DNA from: Methanosarcina vacuolata Z-761
GTDB lineage: Archaea; Halobacteriota; Methanosarcinia; Methanosarcinales; Methanosarcinaceae
Assembly (NCBI RefSeq): GCF_000969905.1
Contig: NZ_CP009520.1
Location: 4,340,001-4,404,000 of the forward strand
Direction: 5' to 3'
DNA length: 64,000 nt
This document shows, piece by piece, positions 8,122 through 16,066 of the stretch. A program made the translations under genes and the position numbers. Under the pieces are notes generated by a model. It saw only the letters and a list, made by a program, of their open reading frames with translations. It was not told where the DNA came from and searched no databases. Position 1 is the stretch's first letter. Each line of letters opens with the position of its first letter.

Positions 8122-9285
8122 ATGCCGCTGGATCCTATTTGTAAAAAAATAATATCTGACAATACTGAGTATTTCTCAGATTATGGGGGAAAGAGCTATT
8201 ATTTCTGCAGTCCCGAATGCAAACAGAAATTCGATGCTCTAGAAAAAAGTGTAATCCGGCTCAAACGGAATCTTAGTGAGAAAGAGAGGATTTCCTTTGG
8301 AAAATTAAAAAAGGACATTATAAAACCAGGAATATGTACTCTATGTGGAGCCTGCGCAGCAAGTTGCGAGTATATTACGATAGAGGACGGCGCACCAAAA
8401 TTGGTAGGCCCCTGTAAAGCCTGTGGGGTCTGCTACTACCAGTGTCCGAGAACCATCACCACAGAAGAGGGACTTATAGGGAGCTTCCGCTTCGCATATG
8501 CAGCAAGATCTGCTATTCCCGAAATAAGGGGACAGGATGGAGGAGTTGTAACATCTCTGCTTTTGTATGCCCTTGATGAGGGTTTAATTGACTCTGCCGT
8601 GGTTACTACTCGCTCAAAGGAAGAGCCCTGGAAACCTGTACCAGTAGTTGCAAAAACAAGGGAAGAGGTCCTTGAGAGTAGCGGCAGCATCTATTCTCAC
8701 TCAATGACGCTTGAAGCTCTTATGAGTGCAATTAAACAGGGGATGAACAGCATTGCGTTCGTAGGGACGAGCTGTAATATTGATGCAGTCACTAAAATGC
8801 AGAAAAGTTCCTATGGATTTCTACATCTCTTCATGAGAGCAAAGGTTCTCAAACTCGGGCTCTTTTGTATGGACACTTTTTCCTATGAAGGAATTAAAGC
8901 AGTACTGAAAAGTTATGGAATTACGCTGGAAAATGTAGATGCCATGAAAATTCGGAAAGGGAAGTTTGAGATTACTCTGAAGGACGGAAAACAACAAATC
9001 CTTGACCTCAGCGAATTTGACGAATACAGAAGCTCTTCCTGTCGTTTCTGTACGGACCTTACTGCCGAAAACTCAGATATCTCTTTTGGCGGAGTTGGCA
9101 GCCCCAGAGGCTGGACTACAGTCCTTACCCGTTCAGCTCTGGGATACGAAATATTCAATGAAGCCGTAGACAACGGTTACATCGAAGCCCGACACCTTAC
9201 CGACGACGAACTTGAAAGAGTACTCAACCTCGCCAAGATGAAGAAAGTCCAAATGTATGACCTCAACAGAAGGCAAAAAAAGTAA
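8122..9285 (+). CDS. F420 hydrogenase/dehydrogenase beta-subunit family protein with YHS domain
   Basis: A 387-residue protein made of three parts. Residues 1-40 form a YHS/TRASH-type metal-binding module (DPICKK, then YYFCSPEC; Cys7, Cys29, Cys33). Residues 70-110 hold two 4Fe-4S motifs (Cys72/75/78/82 and Cys98/101/104/108). The rest is the FrhB/FdhB/FpoF-like F420- and flavin-binding region (EIRGQDGGVVTSLL, FVGTSCNIDAV, SSCRFCTDL). An F420H2- or ferredoxin-linked oxidoreductase activity is inferred; partner and substrate are unknown. A GGAGG site at 8111 fixes the ATG at 8122. It stands alone, with no hydrogenase genes nearby. Confidence 0.85.
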   Translation: MPLDPICKKIISDNTEYFSDYGGKSYYFCSPECKQKFDALEKSVIRLKRNLSEKERISFGKLKKDIIKPGICTLCGACAASCEYITIEDGAPKLVGPCKACGVCYYQCPRTITTEEGLIGSFRFAYAARSAIPEIRGQDGGVVTSLLLYALDEGLIDSAVVTTRSKEEPWKPVPVVAKTREEVLESSGSIYSHSMTLEALMSAIKQGMNSIAFVGTSCNIDAVTKMQKSSYGFLHLFMRAKVLKLGLFCMDTFSYEGIKAVLKSYGITLENVDAMKIRKGKFEITLKDGKQQILDLSEFDEYRSSSCRFCTDLTAENSDISFGGVGSPRGWTTVLTRSALGYEIFNEAVDNGYIEARHLTDDELERVLNLAKMKKVQMYDLNRRQKK

Positions 9286-9414
9286 AGACCTTAAAAATAG
9301 ATTCTGCAGCCAGTAAAAACCTACCCCGTTACACCCACGAACTCAAAGTTAAAAATCAGCTTATCTTGACCATAATTCAGCCCTCTTGAGCGAACGAAGT
9401 GAGCGAAAAGGGCA

Positions 9415-9464
9415 CCGTCCTCCCGAGACGGGACTCGGGTGACGGAACGCGGGTGACGGAATGC
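9415..9464. terminator. GC-rich hairpin and direct repeat between convergent genes
   Basis: The segment 9415-9445 folds as CCGTC/GACGG plus CCCGAG/CTCGGG around the loop ACGGGA, an 11-bp stem with a small bulge. It is followed by two copies of GGGTGACGGAAYGC. It is far more GC-rich than its surroundings. It lies between the 3' ends of the F420 gene (plus) and the OsmC gene (minus), so a two-way terminator is the simplest reading. No U tract follows directly. Confidence 0.45.
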
Positions 9465-9512
9465 GGACTGCAGTTCAGAGCCTTCAAAAGGAAAAAACTT
9501 TACTCAGCTGTT

Positions 9513-10103
9513 CTAATTAGCTTCAACTAACTCCTCAGGATGAAGAGACTCGGCTAAAGGTTCCTGATCTTCCTTCTTGAACACAATTTCAGGAATGATT
9601 GCTGTGGTCAAACAGTAATAACATGGACAACGCCGCTTTGTAATCTCATTAAATTTTTCAATTTCTTCCTTGTCCATTTCCGAATCAATTGTTATCTCGA
9701 ATTTAATATGCTCATAGATAGGAATTACAGGTTCCTGGAAAAATCCAAAACTTGCACTCATGTCCATATCAGCTTTGACCTTTACTTTGAACTGATTGAG
9801 TTCTATACCCTCCATTGCAGTCCATTTGGCAAAAGTAGCTGCAAAACAGGATGCTATCCCATACAGACCATACTGTACGGGATTGGGGGCAGTCCCTCCA
9901 CCTCCTAAAGCTATTGTTTCATCCGATTGAATTAAAAATTCTCCTCCTTTTTCGGTATTTATTTTTACGGAGAATTGAGGCCCTGTTTTGCCTATCTCCC
10001 AATTTCCTTCAAACTCAACTATTTTTTTGGTTTTTGAAAGATCATTTTCTGCTTTTTGAAGAGTCTCACCAAATTTATCAACATCTACTCTATTAACTAT
10101 CAA
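9513..10103 (-). CDS. OsmC family protein
   Basis: A 196-residue member of the OsmC/Ohr fold, whose best known members are thiol peroxidases that reduce organic hydroperoxides. The first conserved cysteine lies in YGIASCFAATFAKWTA at the head of the central helix and the second in RRCPCYYCLTT, the usual two-cysteine arrangement, with GGGGTAPNPVQY before the helix. Extra cysteines around the second site are unusual. The start appears to be a TTG at 10103, preceded by AGAGGTGA at good spacing. It is a single gene, convergent with the F420 gene. Confidence 0.85.
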   Translation of the reverse strand: MIVNRVDVDKFGETLQKAENDLSKTKKIVEFEGNWEIGKTGPQFSVKINTEKGGEFLIQSDETIALGGGGTAPNPVQYGLYGIASCFAATFAKWTAMEGIELNQFKVKVKADMDMSASFGFFQEPVIPIYEHIKFEITIDSEMDKEEIEKFNEITKRRCPCYYCLTTAIIPEIVFKKEDQEPLAESLHPEELVEAN

Positions 10104-10864
10104 TTGTTCACCTCTTTTGACAGTATCTCAAATTTGCTGTAAATTTGAAGTCAAGTTTTTGCGTACTATGGAGAAAATTAATCTTCCGAGACGTAATTTT
10201 TTACACAGTAACTTTTTGATATTTGTGACTTTACAGAAAAATTGGCACACTGCCCCTCTTTTCTAAGATAACTTTTATAGATACCAGAATTTTAAGATAA
10301 TTTCAAGAGACTTTTAAAATAATTTAGAATAACGCCAACAAAATTTAGAATTATAATTTAGAATTATAAACATGTAGATCATTAATGCAAAAGTATACTT
10401 TCAGTTAATGTGGGAATAATCTGCATTGAACACGATAGAAAAAGTCAGAATCAAAGGCATTTAACATTAAAAGCACCTTAATTGTTATTATACTTCAATC
10501 CAATCTGGAAAAAGAAAAACACTGATAATTTTACGATCGTTCGATCTCAATTACTCCAGATACATGAGTTTCAGTTAAAAAAATGCCTCTTAGTTCTCAC
10601 TGTTACTACCACTTTCAAATTTAATCTAAAGTATAAAGATTTATCGATATAATCACAAAAATTTAATATTGATTAAATATGAGAGACCATGAATGATGTT
10701 TAATAAATAAGATTTCTCAATTTTTACGAGAAGCTATGTTGAAAGCTTCCTCCTCCCCTGGTCTTTGAAAATACGAAGAATATATATTTATCACATAAAC
10801 CTATTTGTATTATGCAGCAACCAACGGCATTTATTCGGAATTATTCTATTTTTGAGGGACTTTC
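10104..10864. other. Gene-free spacer, OsmC to gatC
   Basis: A 760-base AT-rich divergent spacer. No frame, RNA or repeat stands out. Its right end carries the gatC promoter, and its left end must hold the OsmC promoter. Confidence 0.5.
10779..10792 (+). promoter_or_regulatory. TATA box of gatCAB
   Basis: AATATATATTTATC about 75 bases before the gatC ATG is a strong archaeal TATA-box candidate and predicts a leader of roughly 45-50 bases. A GAGGGAC ribosome site lies just before the ATG. Confidence 0.5.
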
Positions 10865-11146
10865 ATGATCACAAAAGAAGATGTAGAACATATCGGCTGG
10901 CTTGCTCGCATTGATATTAGCGAACAGGAAACAGTTGAATACATGGAAAAACTTAATTCAGTGCTGGGGTATTTCGGACAGCTTGACGAGTTGCCGACTG
11001 AAGATGTAGCTCCCACATACCACGTGGCTAAGATTTATAACGTGTTCAGGGATGATGTGGTGGAAGAATGTCTCCCGCAGGAAGTTGTTCTGGAAAACAC
11101 CGAACACAAACAGGACGGAGCCTTCAGGGTTCCGAAGATAGGCTGA
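10865..11146 (+). CDS. gatC: Aspartyl/glutamyl-tRNA amidotransferase subunit C
   Basis: Small subunit (93 residues) that wraps around GatA and stabilises the GatCAB amidotransferase. Family features are the N-terminal ITKEDVEHIGWLARIDIS and the C-terminal FRDDVVEECLPQEVVLENTEHKQ. It is the first gene of a tight gatC-gatA-gatB operon, with gatA starting 12 bases after its stop. Confidence 0.93.
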   Translation: MITKEDVEHIGWLARIDISEQETVEYMEKLNSVLGYFGQLDELPTEDVAPTYHVAKIYNVFRDDVVEECLPQEVVLENTEHKQDGAFRVPKIG

Positions 11147-11158
11147 GGAGTGGTTTTA

Positions 11159-12586
11159 ATGGCAAAATGGATGAGTGTTGCACAGGTAAAAGAGAAAATT
11201 GAGGAAAGCTCAGCCGAAGAAGTAACAGCTCAGTACCTCGAAGCTATAGGAAAGAGCAAAATTAATGGTTATATAACGGTCTCTGAAAAAGCTCTTGAGC
11301 AGGCGAAGAAAATTGATGTCGAGGGGCACGATGGTCCGCTTGCAGGCGTTCCAATTGCAATAAAAGATAATATTTCCGTAGTTGGACTGCCAAACAGTTG
11401 CGGTTCGAAAATTCTTGAGGACTATATCCCGCCATTCAATGCTCATGTTATTGAAAAGCTTCTCGCTGCAGGCGCAGTGATTCTAGGAAAGACCAACATG
11501 GATGAGTTTGCAATGGGTTCTTCTACTGAAACCAGCTACTTTGGGCCGACTGCAAACCCATGGGACCTTGAAAGAGTACCTGGTGGGTCTTCAGGTGGCA
11601 GTGCAGCAGCTGTTGCAGCAGGAGAAGCTCCTTTTGCCCTCGGATCTGATACAGGAGGATCTGTACGCTGCCCTGCAGCTTTCTGTGGAGTTGTTGGACT
11701 TAAACCGACATACGGAGCCGTGTCCAGATATGGAGTAGTGGCTTATGCAAACTCTCTTGAACAGGTCGGACCTCTTGCAAACAATGTGACAGACATTGCA
11801 GTGCTTATGGATGTTATAGCCGGCTATGACCGTAAGGATTCGACTTCAATTGACAGTAAAACCGAATATCAGAAAGCTCTTGTCGATGATGTAAAAGAAC
11901 TTAAAATAGGGGTCCCGAAAGAGTTTTTCGGGGAAGGCATCCATCCAGATGTTGAAAAGGCTGTCTGGAATGCCATACACAAATGCGAAGATCTCGGAGC
12001 GTCCTGGGAAGAGGTTTCTATGCCTCATATAAAATATGCCCTTGCTTCTTATTATATCATTGCAATGAGTGAAGCATCCTCAAACCTTGCAAGATTTGAC
12101 GGAACACGCCAGGGATATAGAGCAAGCGGTGAAAACTGGCATGCTATGGTTTCAAAAACAAGAGCTGAGGGTTTTGGGACAGAAGTGAAAAGAAGAATTC
12201 TCCTTGGAACCTATGCCCTTTCAGCAGGCTATCACGACAAGTATTATTTAAAAGCCCTGAAAGTCAGAACTCTTGTGAAGCAGGACTTTGACAAGGCTCT
12301 CTCAAAAGTTGATGTGCTTATGGCTCCAACTATGCCAAACCCTGCTTTTAAGATAGGAGAAAAAATTGAAGACCCGCTTACTCTCTACCTTTCTGACGTG
12401 AATACCTGCCCGATCAATCTTGCAGGAGTGCCTTCACTCTCAGTGCCTTGCGGTTTCACTGACGGCCTCCCAATAGGGCTTCAGATAATGGGCAAGCCAT
12501 TTGACGAGCCTGCTGTGCTGCGTGCAGCATATACTTTCGAGCAAAATACTGATTATCACACAAAGAGACCTCCGGAGGTGGCATAA
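11159..12586 (+). CDS. gatA: Aspartyl/glutamyl-tRNA amidotransferase subunit A
   Basis: Amidase-signature subunit that hydrolyses glutamine to supply ammonia for converting Asp-tRNA(Asn) or Glu-tRNA(Gln) to the amide. The Ser-cisSer-Lys triad is intact: the lysine in IAIKDNI, and the serines in [15 protein letters not shown] with [16 protein letters not shown]. The 475-residue length is normal. I choose the ATG at 11159 over an upstream GTG at 11150 because the GAGGAG ribosome site sits properly before it. The stop abuts the gatB ATG with no gap. In archaea that also have GatDE, GatCAB mainly serves Asn-tRNA. Confidence 0.95.
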   Translation: MAKWMSVAQVKEKIEESSAEEVTAQYLEAIGKSKINGYITVSEKALEQAKKIDVEGHDGPLAGVPIAIKDNISVVGLPNSCGSKILEDYIPPFNAHVIEKLLAAGAVILGKTNMDEFAMGSSTETSYFGPTANPWDLERVPGGSSGGSAAAVAAGEAPFALGSDTGGSVRCPAAFCGVVGLKPTYGAVSRYGVVAYANSLEQVGPLANNVTDIAVLMDVIAGYDRKDSTSIDSKTEYQKALVDDVKELKIGVPKEFFGEGIHPDVEKAVWNAIHKCEDLGASWEEVSMPHIKYALASYYIIAMSEASSNLARFDGTRQGYRASGENWHAMVSKTRAEGFGTEVKRRILLGTYALSAGYHDKYYLKALKVRTLVKQDFDKALSKVDVLMAPTMPNPAFKIGEKIEDPLTLYLSDVNTCPINLAGVPSLSVPCGFTDGLPIGLQIMGKPFDEPAVLRAAYTFEQNTDYHTKRPPEVA

Positions 12587-14074
12587 ATGGTCTATCAAAA
12601 TCCTGACGGAGTAAGAATCGGGCTTGAAATCCATATCCAGCTTAATAAACTTAAGACCAAGATGTTTTGCGGTTGCTCTACAGACTATCACAATGCAGCC
12701 CCAAACACTCACACCTGTCCAATCTGTCTGGGCCTTCCGGGAACACTTCCGGTTCTGAACAAAAAAGCAGTTGAAGCTGCAATTAAAGTAGGGCTTGCCC
12801 TTGAAGGAGAGATTGCGGAAGAGACACAGTTCCACAGGAAGAACTATTTCTACCCTGATCTTCCCAAAGGTTACCAGATCACGCAGTATGATTTTCCAAT
12901 CGTAAGCAATGGAAAAGTCGTAATTGAAGGAGAAGATGGAGAATATACAGTAGGGATCACAAGAGCCCATATGGAAGAAGATCCCGGCAAACTTGTGCAC
13001 ATCGGAAGTATAGAGAAGTCAAAAGGTGTCCTTATCGATTATAACAGATCAGGCGTGCCTCTGATTGAAACTGTTACAGAACCTGATATGCGCAGCCCCA
13101 AAGAAGCTAGAAGGTTCCTTGATAAGTTCAGGAATATCCTTGAGTATCTGGATGTTTTTGACGGCAATCTTGAAGGAGCAATGCGTGTGGATGCAAACGT
13201 TTCAGTCCACTGGGGTACCCGTGTTGAGGTTAAGAACATCTCCTCGCATAAAGGAGTTGAAAAAGCTCTTCTCTATGAGATTATGCGACAGAAGAATGTA
13301 ATCCGTCGTGGAGGAAAAATCTCACAGGAGACTCGCCACTTCGATGAAGGTAGAGGTGTAACGCTCTCAATGAGGACAAAAGAGGAAGCTGAGGATTATC
13401 GTTACTTCCGAGAACCTGACCTTATGCCTATGCGCATTACCGATTGGATCCCTAAAATTAAGGAAACTCTCCCTGAACTTCCGGATGCAAAACGTGCTCG
13501 TTTCATAGATCAGTACGGAATTACAGATATGCATGCAAAGTCTCTTACATCAAAGATTATGCTTGCTGACTTCTATGAAGGCGTCTGTGCAAAAGGAGTG
13601 GACTCGAAGATTGCAGCTACCTGGACGGCTGATGTCTTCCTTGGGGAATTAAATTACCGTGACCTTGTAATCTCTTCTTATGACGGGGAGAGAATAGGGT
13701 TTATCCATGCAAAAGACCCGGAGATAAAGAATTCTATCAAGGTTTCGGCTATGGTAGAACTGGTTAATATTTTTGCCGAAGGTAAAATCAGTGATCGGGC
13801 TGCCGTTGAAGTCATTCGAACTATGCTGGACACTGTGGAGGAAAAGACCCCGTCCCAGATTATCGAAGAAAAAGGCCTTTTCAAAGCTGAAGACAACCTG
13901 GTGACTAAAGCAATTGCCGAAGCAATCGCCGAAAACGAAGCTGCAGTACAGGACTATCTTGGAGGCACGGAGAAATCCCTGAACTTCCTTGTGGGACAAG
14001 TCATGAAAAAGACAAAAGGTACGGCAGACGCAAAAACTGCACGCGAACTGATAATTAAAGAACTGAAAGGGTAA
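12587..14074 (+). CDS. gatB: Aspartyl/glutamyl-tRNA amidotransferase subunit B
   Basis: The tRNA-binding, ATP-using subunit of GatCAB that phosphorylates the mischarged aminoacyl-tRNA and adds ammonia. Visible are the N-terminal GLEIHIQL, the zinc ligands in MFCGCSTD and HTCPICLGLPG, the RKNYFYPDLPKGYQITQYDFPI core, and the C-terminal helical and YqeY-like tail ending in ADAKTARELIIKELKG. The length of 495 residues is normal. It is the last gene of the operon, followed at once by a hairpin terminator. Confidence 0.95.
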   Translation: MVYQNPDGVRIGLEIHIQLNKLKTKMFCGCSTDYHNAAPNTHTCPICLGLPGTLPVLNKKAVEAAIKVGLALEGEIAEETQFHRKNYFYPDLPKGYQITQYDFPIVSNGKVVIEGEDGEYTVGITRAHMEEDPGKLVHIGSIEKSKGVLIDYNRSGVPLIETVTEPDMRSPKEARRFLDKFRNILEYLDVFDGNLEGAMRVDANVSVHWGTRVEVKNISSHKGVEKALLYEIMRQKNVIRRGGKISQETRHFDEGRGVTLSMRTKEEAEDYRYFREPDLMPMRITDWIPKIKETLPELPDAKRARFIDQYGITDMHAKSLTSKIMLADFYEGVCAKGVDSKIAATWTADVFLGELNYRDLVISSYDGERIGFIHAKDPEIKNSIKVSAMVELVNIFAEGKISDRAAVEVIRTMLDTVEEKTPSQIIEEKGLFKAEDNLVTKAIAEAIAENEAAVQDYLGGTEKSLNFLVGQVMKKTKGTADAKTARELIIKELKG

Positions 14075-14095
14075 CCCTACAGGGTTCACCTTTTT
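14070..14095 (+). terminator. Hairpin terminator after gatB
   Basis: GGTAACCCT pairs with AGGGTTCACC (nine pairs with one bulge) around a two-base loop, directly followed by TTTTT at 14091-14095. The stem begins inside the gatB stop codon. This is a good intrinsic-type terminator. Confidence 0.65.
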
Positions 14096-14263
14096 ATTAC
14101 ATTTTAACTTATCTTACGTTTCTTAATAAAGTATTCAGTTGATTTCATAACCTGAGCTCTTCTAATCCTCAGTCTAATCCTCGTTCTAATCCTCATTCTA
14201 ACCCTAATTCAGGATTTATTTTTCAAAATGGGTCTTCTAAATGTGTATTAACTCAATCCTGAA

Positions 14264-15064
14264 TTAATAAATCTCAGGCCTCCGATCCTCTATGATGGAA
14301 CCAGTTTTTCTGATCTCTTTTAACTCTTCGAGATCGATTTCCCCTATTAGAGCACACTCTTCCTTTCCGGCTTCTGCCAGAATCCGGCCCCATCCATCGG
14401 CAATAAAAGATCTGCCTGGATAAGTTGAAAACCTATCATTTCCCGCTCTGTTACAGGCGATATGTAGCAGTTGGTTTTCAATTGCTCGAGAAAGGGACAT
14501 AATGCGCCAGGGATAGATATAAAAATCAGGCATGTCAGAAGCTGAAACCAGAAAATCCGCTCCTTCAAGGGCAAGTTTTCGGGAAACTTCCGGATACCGG
14601 ATTTCATTGCAGACCATAAGCCCCATGGAGAGACCATACTTTTTCAGCCGAATAGGATGTATATCTTCTCCAAGTGCAAAATATTCTTTTTCAAGACCAT
14701 AAAGCTGGGTTTTTCGGTGGATGCCAGCTAGCTTTCCGGACTCAATACAGAACCCCAGGTTGAACTGAGGAGGAATATTCATTTCATTACTGAATTCTGA
14801 GCCTACTCTCTGTTCTATCATCGACCCTGCAAGGATACAATCATATTCCTTTGAAAAATCACATAAGGCTCCAATGGTAGGACCGGAAGCAGTTTCAGCT
14901 AGCTCAGATATGTGGTCATAACAAAAACCGGTGGAGAAAACTTCCGGAAATGCAAGCAGTTCAGCTTCTTTCGAAACCGCTTCTTCTGCCAGGGAGAGGG
15001 CACGCTCAAGGTTTTCCTTTTTTGAACAAAGGGAGATATTCATCTGGATGCAGGCAACTTTCAT
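14264..15064 (-). CDS. Carbon-nitrogen hydrolase (nitrilase superfamily)
   Basis: A 266-residue amidase of the nitrilase superfamily. The Glu-Lys-Cys triad is visible: Glu in LLAFPEVFSTGF, Lys in GIHRKTQLYG and Cys in GLMVCNEIRYPEVS. The N-terminus KVACIQMNI and the C-terminal SFIADGWGRILAEAG are typical. The substrate cannot be told; omega-amidases and deaminated-glutathione amidases share these features. I favour the ATG at 15064 (MKVACIQ), although a GTG three codons upstream has a better-spaced AAGGA site. It has no operon partners. Confidence 0.85.
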   Translation of the reverse strand: MKVACIQMNISLCSKKENLERALSLAEEAVSKEAELLAFPEVFSTGFCYDHISELAETASGPTIGALCDFSKEYDCILAGSMIEQRVGSEFSNEMNIPPQFNLGFCIESGKLAGIHRKTQLYGLEKEYFALGEDIHPIRLKKYGLSMGLMVCNEIRYPEVSRKLALEGADFLVSASDMPDFYIYPWRIMSLSRAIENQLLHIACNRAGNDRFSTYPGRSFIADGWGRILAEAGKEECALIGEIDLEELKEIRKTGSIIEDRRPEIY

Positions 15065-15261
15065 GGTTTTCACTCTTTCCTTGCACGAATTATAAGTTAT
15101 TTTACTTCATAAAGTTACTCCATTTCATAGTGTTAGATTGGAGGCGCAATAAAAGCTGAAAAAAATTTGAAAGACCACAAACAAGGTTTTACAGGCGAAG
15201 TACACACAGGGAACATGTAAACTTCAAACTTACAGGATTCTCCTAACAAGGAAACATTGCA

Positions 15262-15345
15262 AAAGAGAGATTGAAAAAGAGAGATTGCTAAAGAGAGATT
15301 GAAAAAGAGAGATTGCTAAAGAGAAATCGATAAAAAGAGACAGTG
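15262..15345. repeat. 14-bp tandem repeat
   Basis: At least five copies of AAAGAGAGATTGnn at exact 14-base spacing (15262, 15276, 15290, 15304, 15318), decaying toward 15345. It lies in the long spacer upstream of the nitrilase gene. No function is evident. Confidence 0.85.
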
Positions 15346-15720
15346 AAAAACTTCAACCGGAAAGGACAGAAGAGAACAGGCAAATAGGATCTATCAGTAA
15401 ATTATTCAATCCGTTTTTCTGGTCTCGTTGACTAAGAGTCCACGTTTTTTGAGTGAATTAGCTTATGGAGGAAATCAATATTATTTACAACTTCTCCAGC
15501 TTTTTATAGACTTGTGCAGGAATTGGAGGTTTCGCTGATTTATGGGAGTCACTTTTGTTTGGTTTTTAAAGGGTGTTCTTCTGAGGTTTTTTGAATTTTT
15601 ACATTACTTAACAGATCGAGACTTTTGTAGAGTTACTGAGGGAATCGAAACTTTTTAAGGCATTATTACAGATTGTTTCCGAAAAGTTATTTGGCCTGTC
15701 CAAACATATGTCTTTTTCCG

Positions 15721-15768
15721 GTTTATTTCTGGGTTTATTTCTGGGTTTATTTCTGGGTTTATTTCTGG
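15721..15768. repeat. 12-bp tandem repeat, four copies
   Basis: Four perfect head-to-tail copies of GTTTATTTCTGG, ending just past the stop codon of the small minus-strand frame at 15772. The rest of the 15074-16060 spacer holds no other recognisable gene. A short frame around 15490-15575 (minus, ending PPIPAQVYKKLEKL) looks protein-like but has no start codon. Confidence 0.9.
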
Positions 15769-15771
15769 AAT

Positions 15772-15939
15772 TCAGATTTTTGTTGACCGGACAACCCCAA
15801 GGCTTTCCATAATTTTCATTTCCGCTGGTGTGATAAACATTCCGTTACTTAACAAAAACCCATGCAAAACGGGTTTGGAAGAAGTCTTATGGGTTGCGTC
15901 TTTCATTTCTGAAACTCCATTTGTTTTGTGGTAGTCCAT
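15772..15939 (-). CDS. Possible 55-residue protein next to the insertion sequence
   Basis: An open frame of 55 codons from the ATG at 15939, with mixed, protein-like composition (SKPVLHGFLLSNGMF, then ITPAEMKIMESLGVV). I do not recognise it. A TATA-like TTTATTTATACTATAA lies about 50 bases upstream on the same strand, but there is no ribosome site and a TAG lies five codons before the start. It could be a small gene or a remnant of one broken when the neighbouring insertion sequence arrived. Confidence 0.3.
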   Translation of the reverse strand: MDYHKTNGVSEMKDATHKTSSKPVLHGFLLSNGMFITPAEMKIMESLGVVRSTKI

Positions 15940-16066
15940 GATTTGACACTTGAACTACGGAAAGAAATTACCGTGTTATAGTATAAATAAATTTCCCTCA
16001 TACTGAATAAGTTAATTTAAAAAAGGTTTCACACTTTATGCAACTAACATATTTCCCAAATCTTTG

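Noticed and set aside
15939-15961. Upstream TAG of the 15772-15939 frame as a pyrrolysine codon
   Set aside because: Reading further upstream in this frame meets a TAA within a few codons, so no longer protein results.
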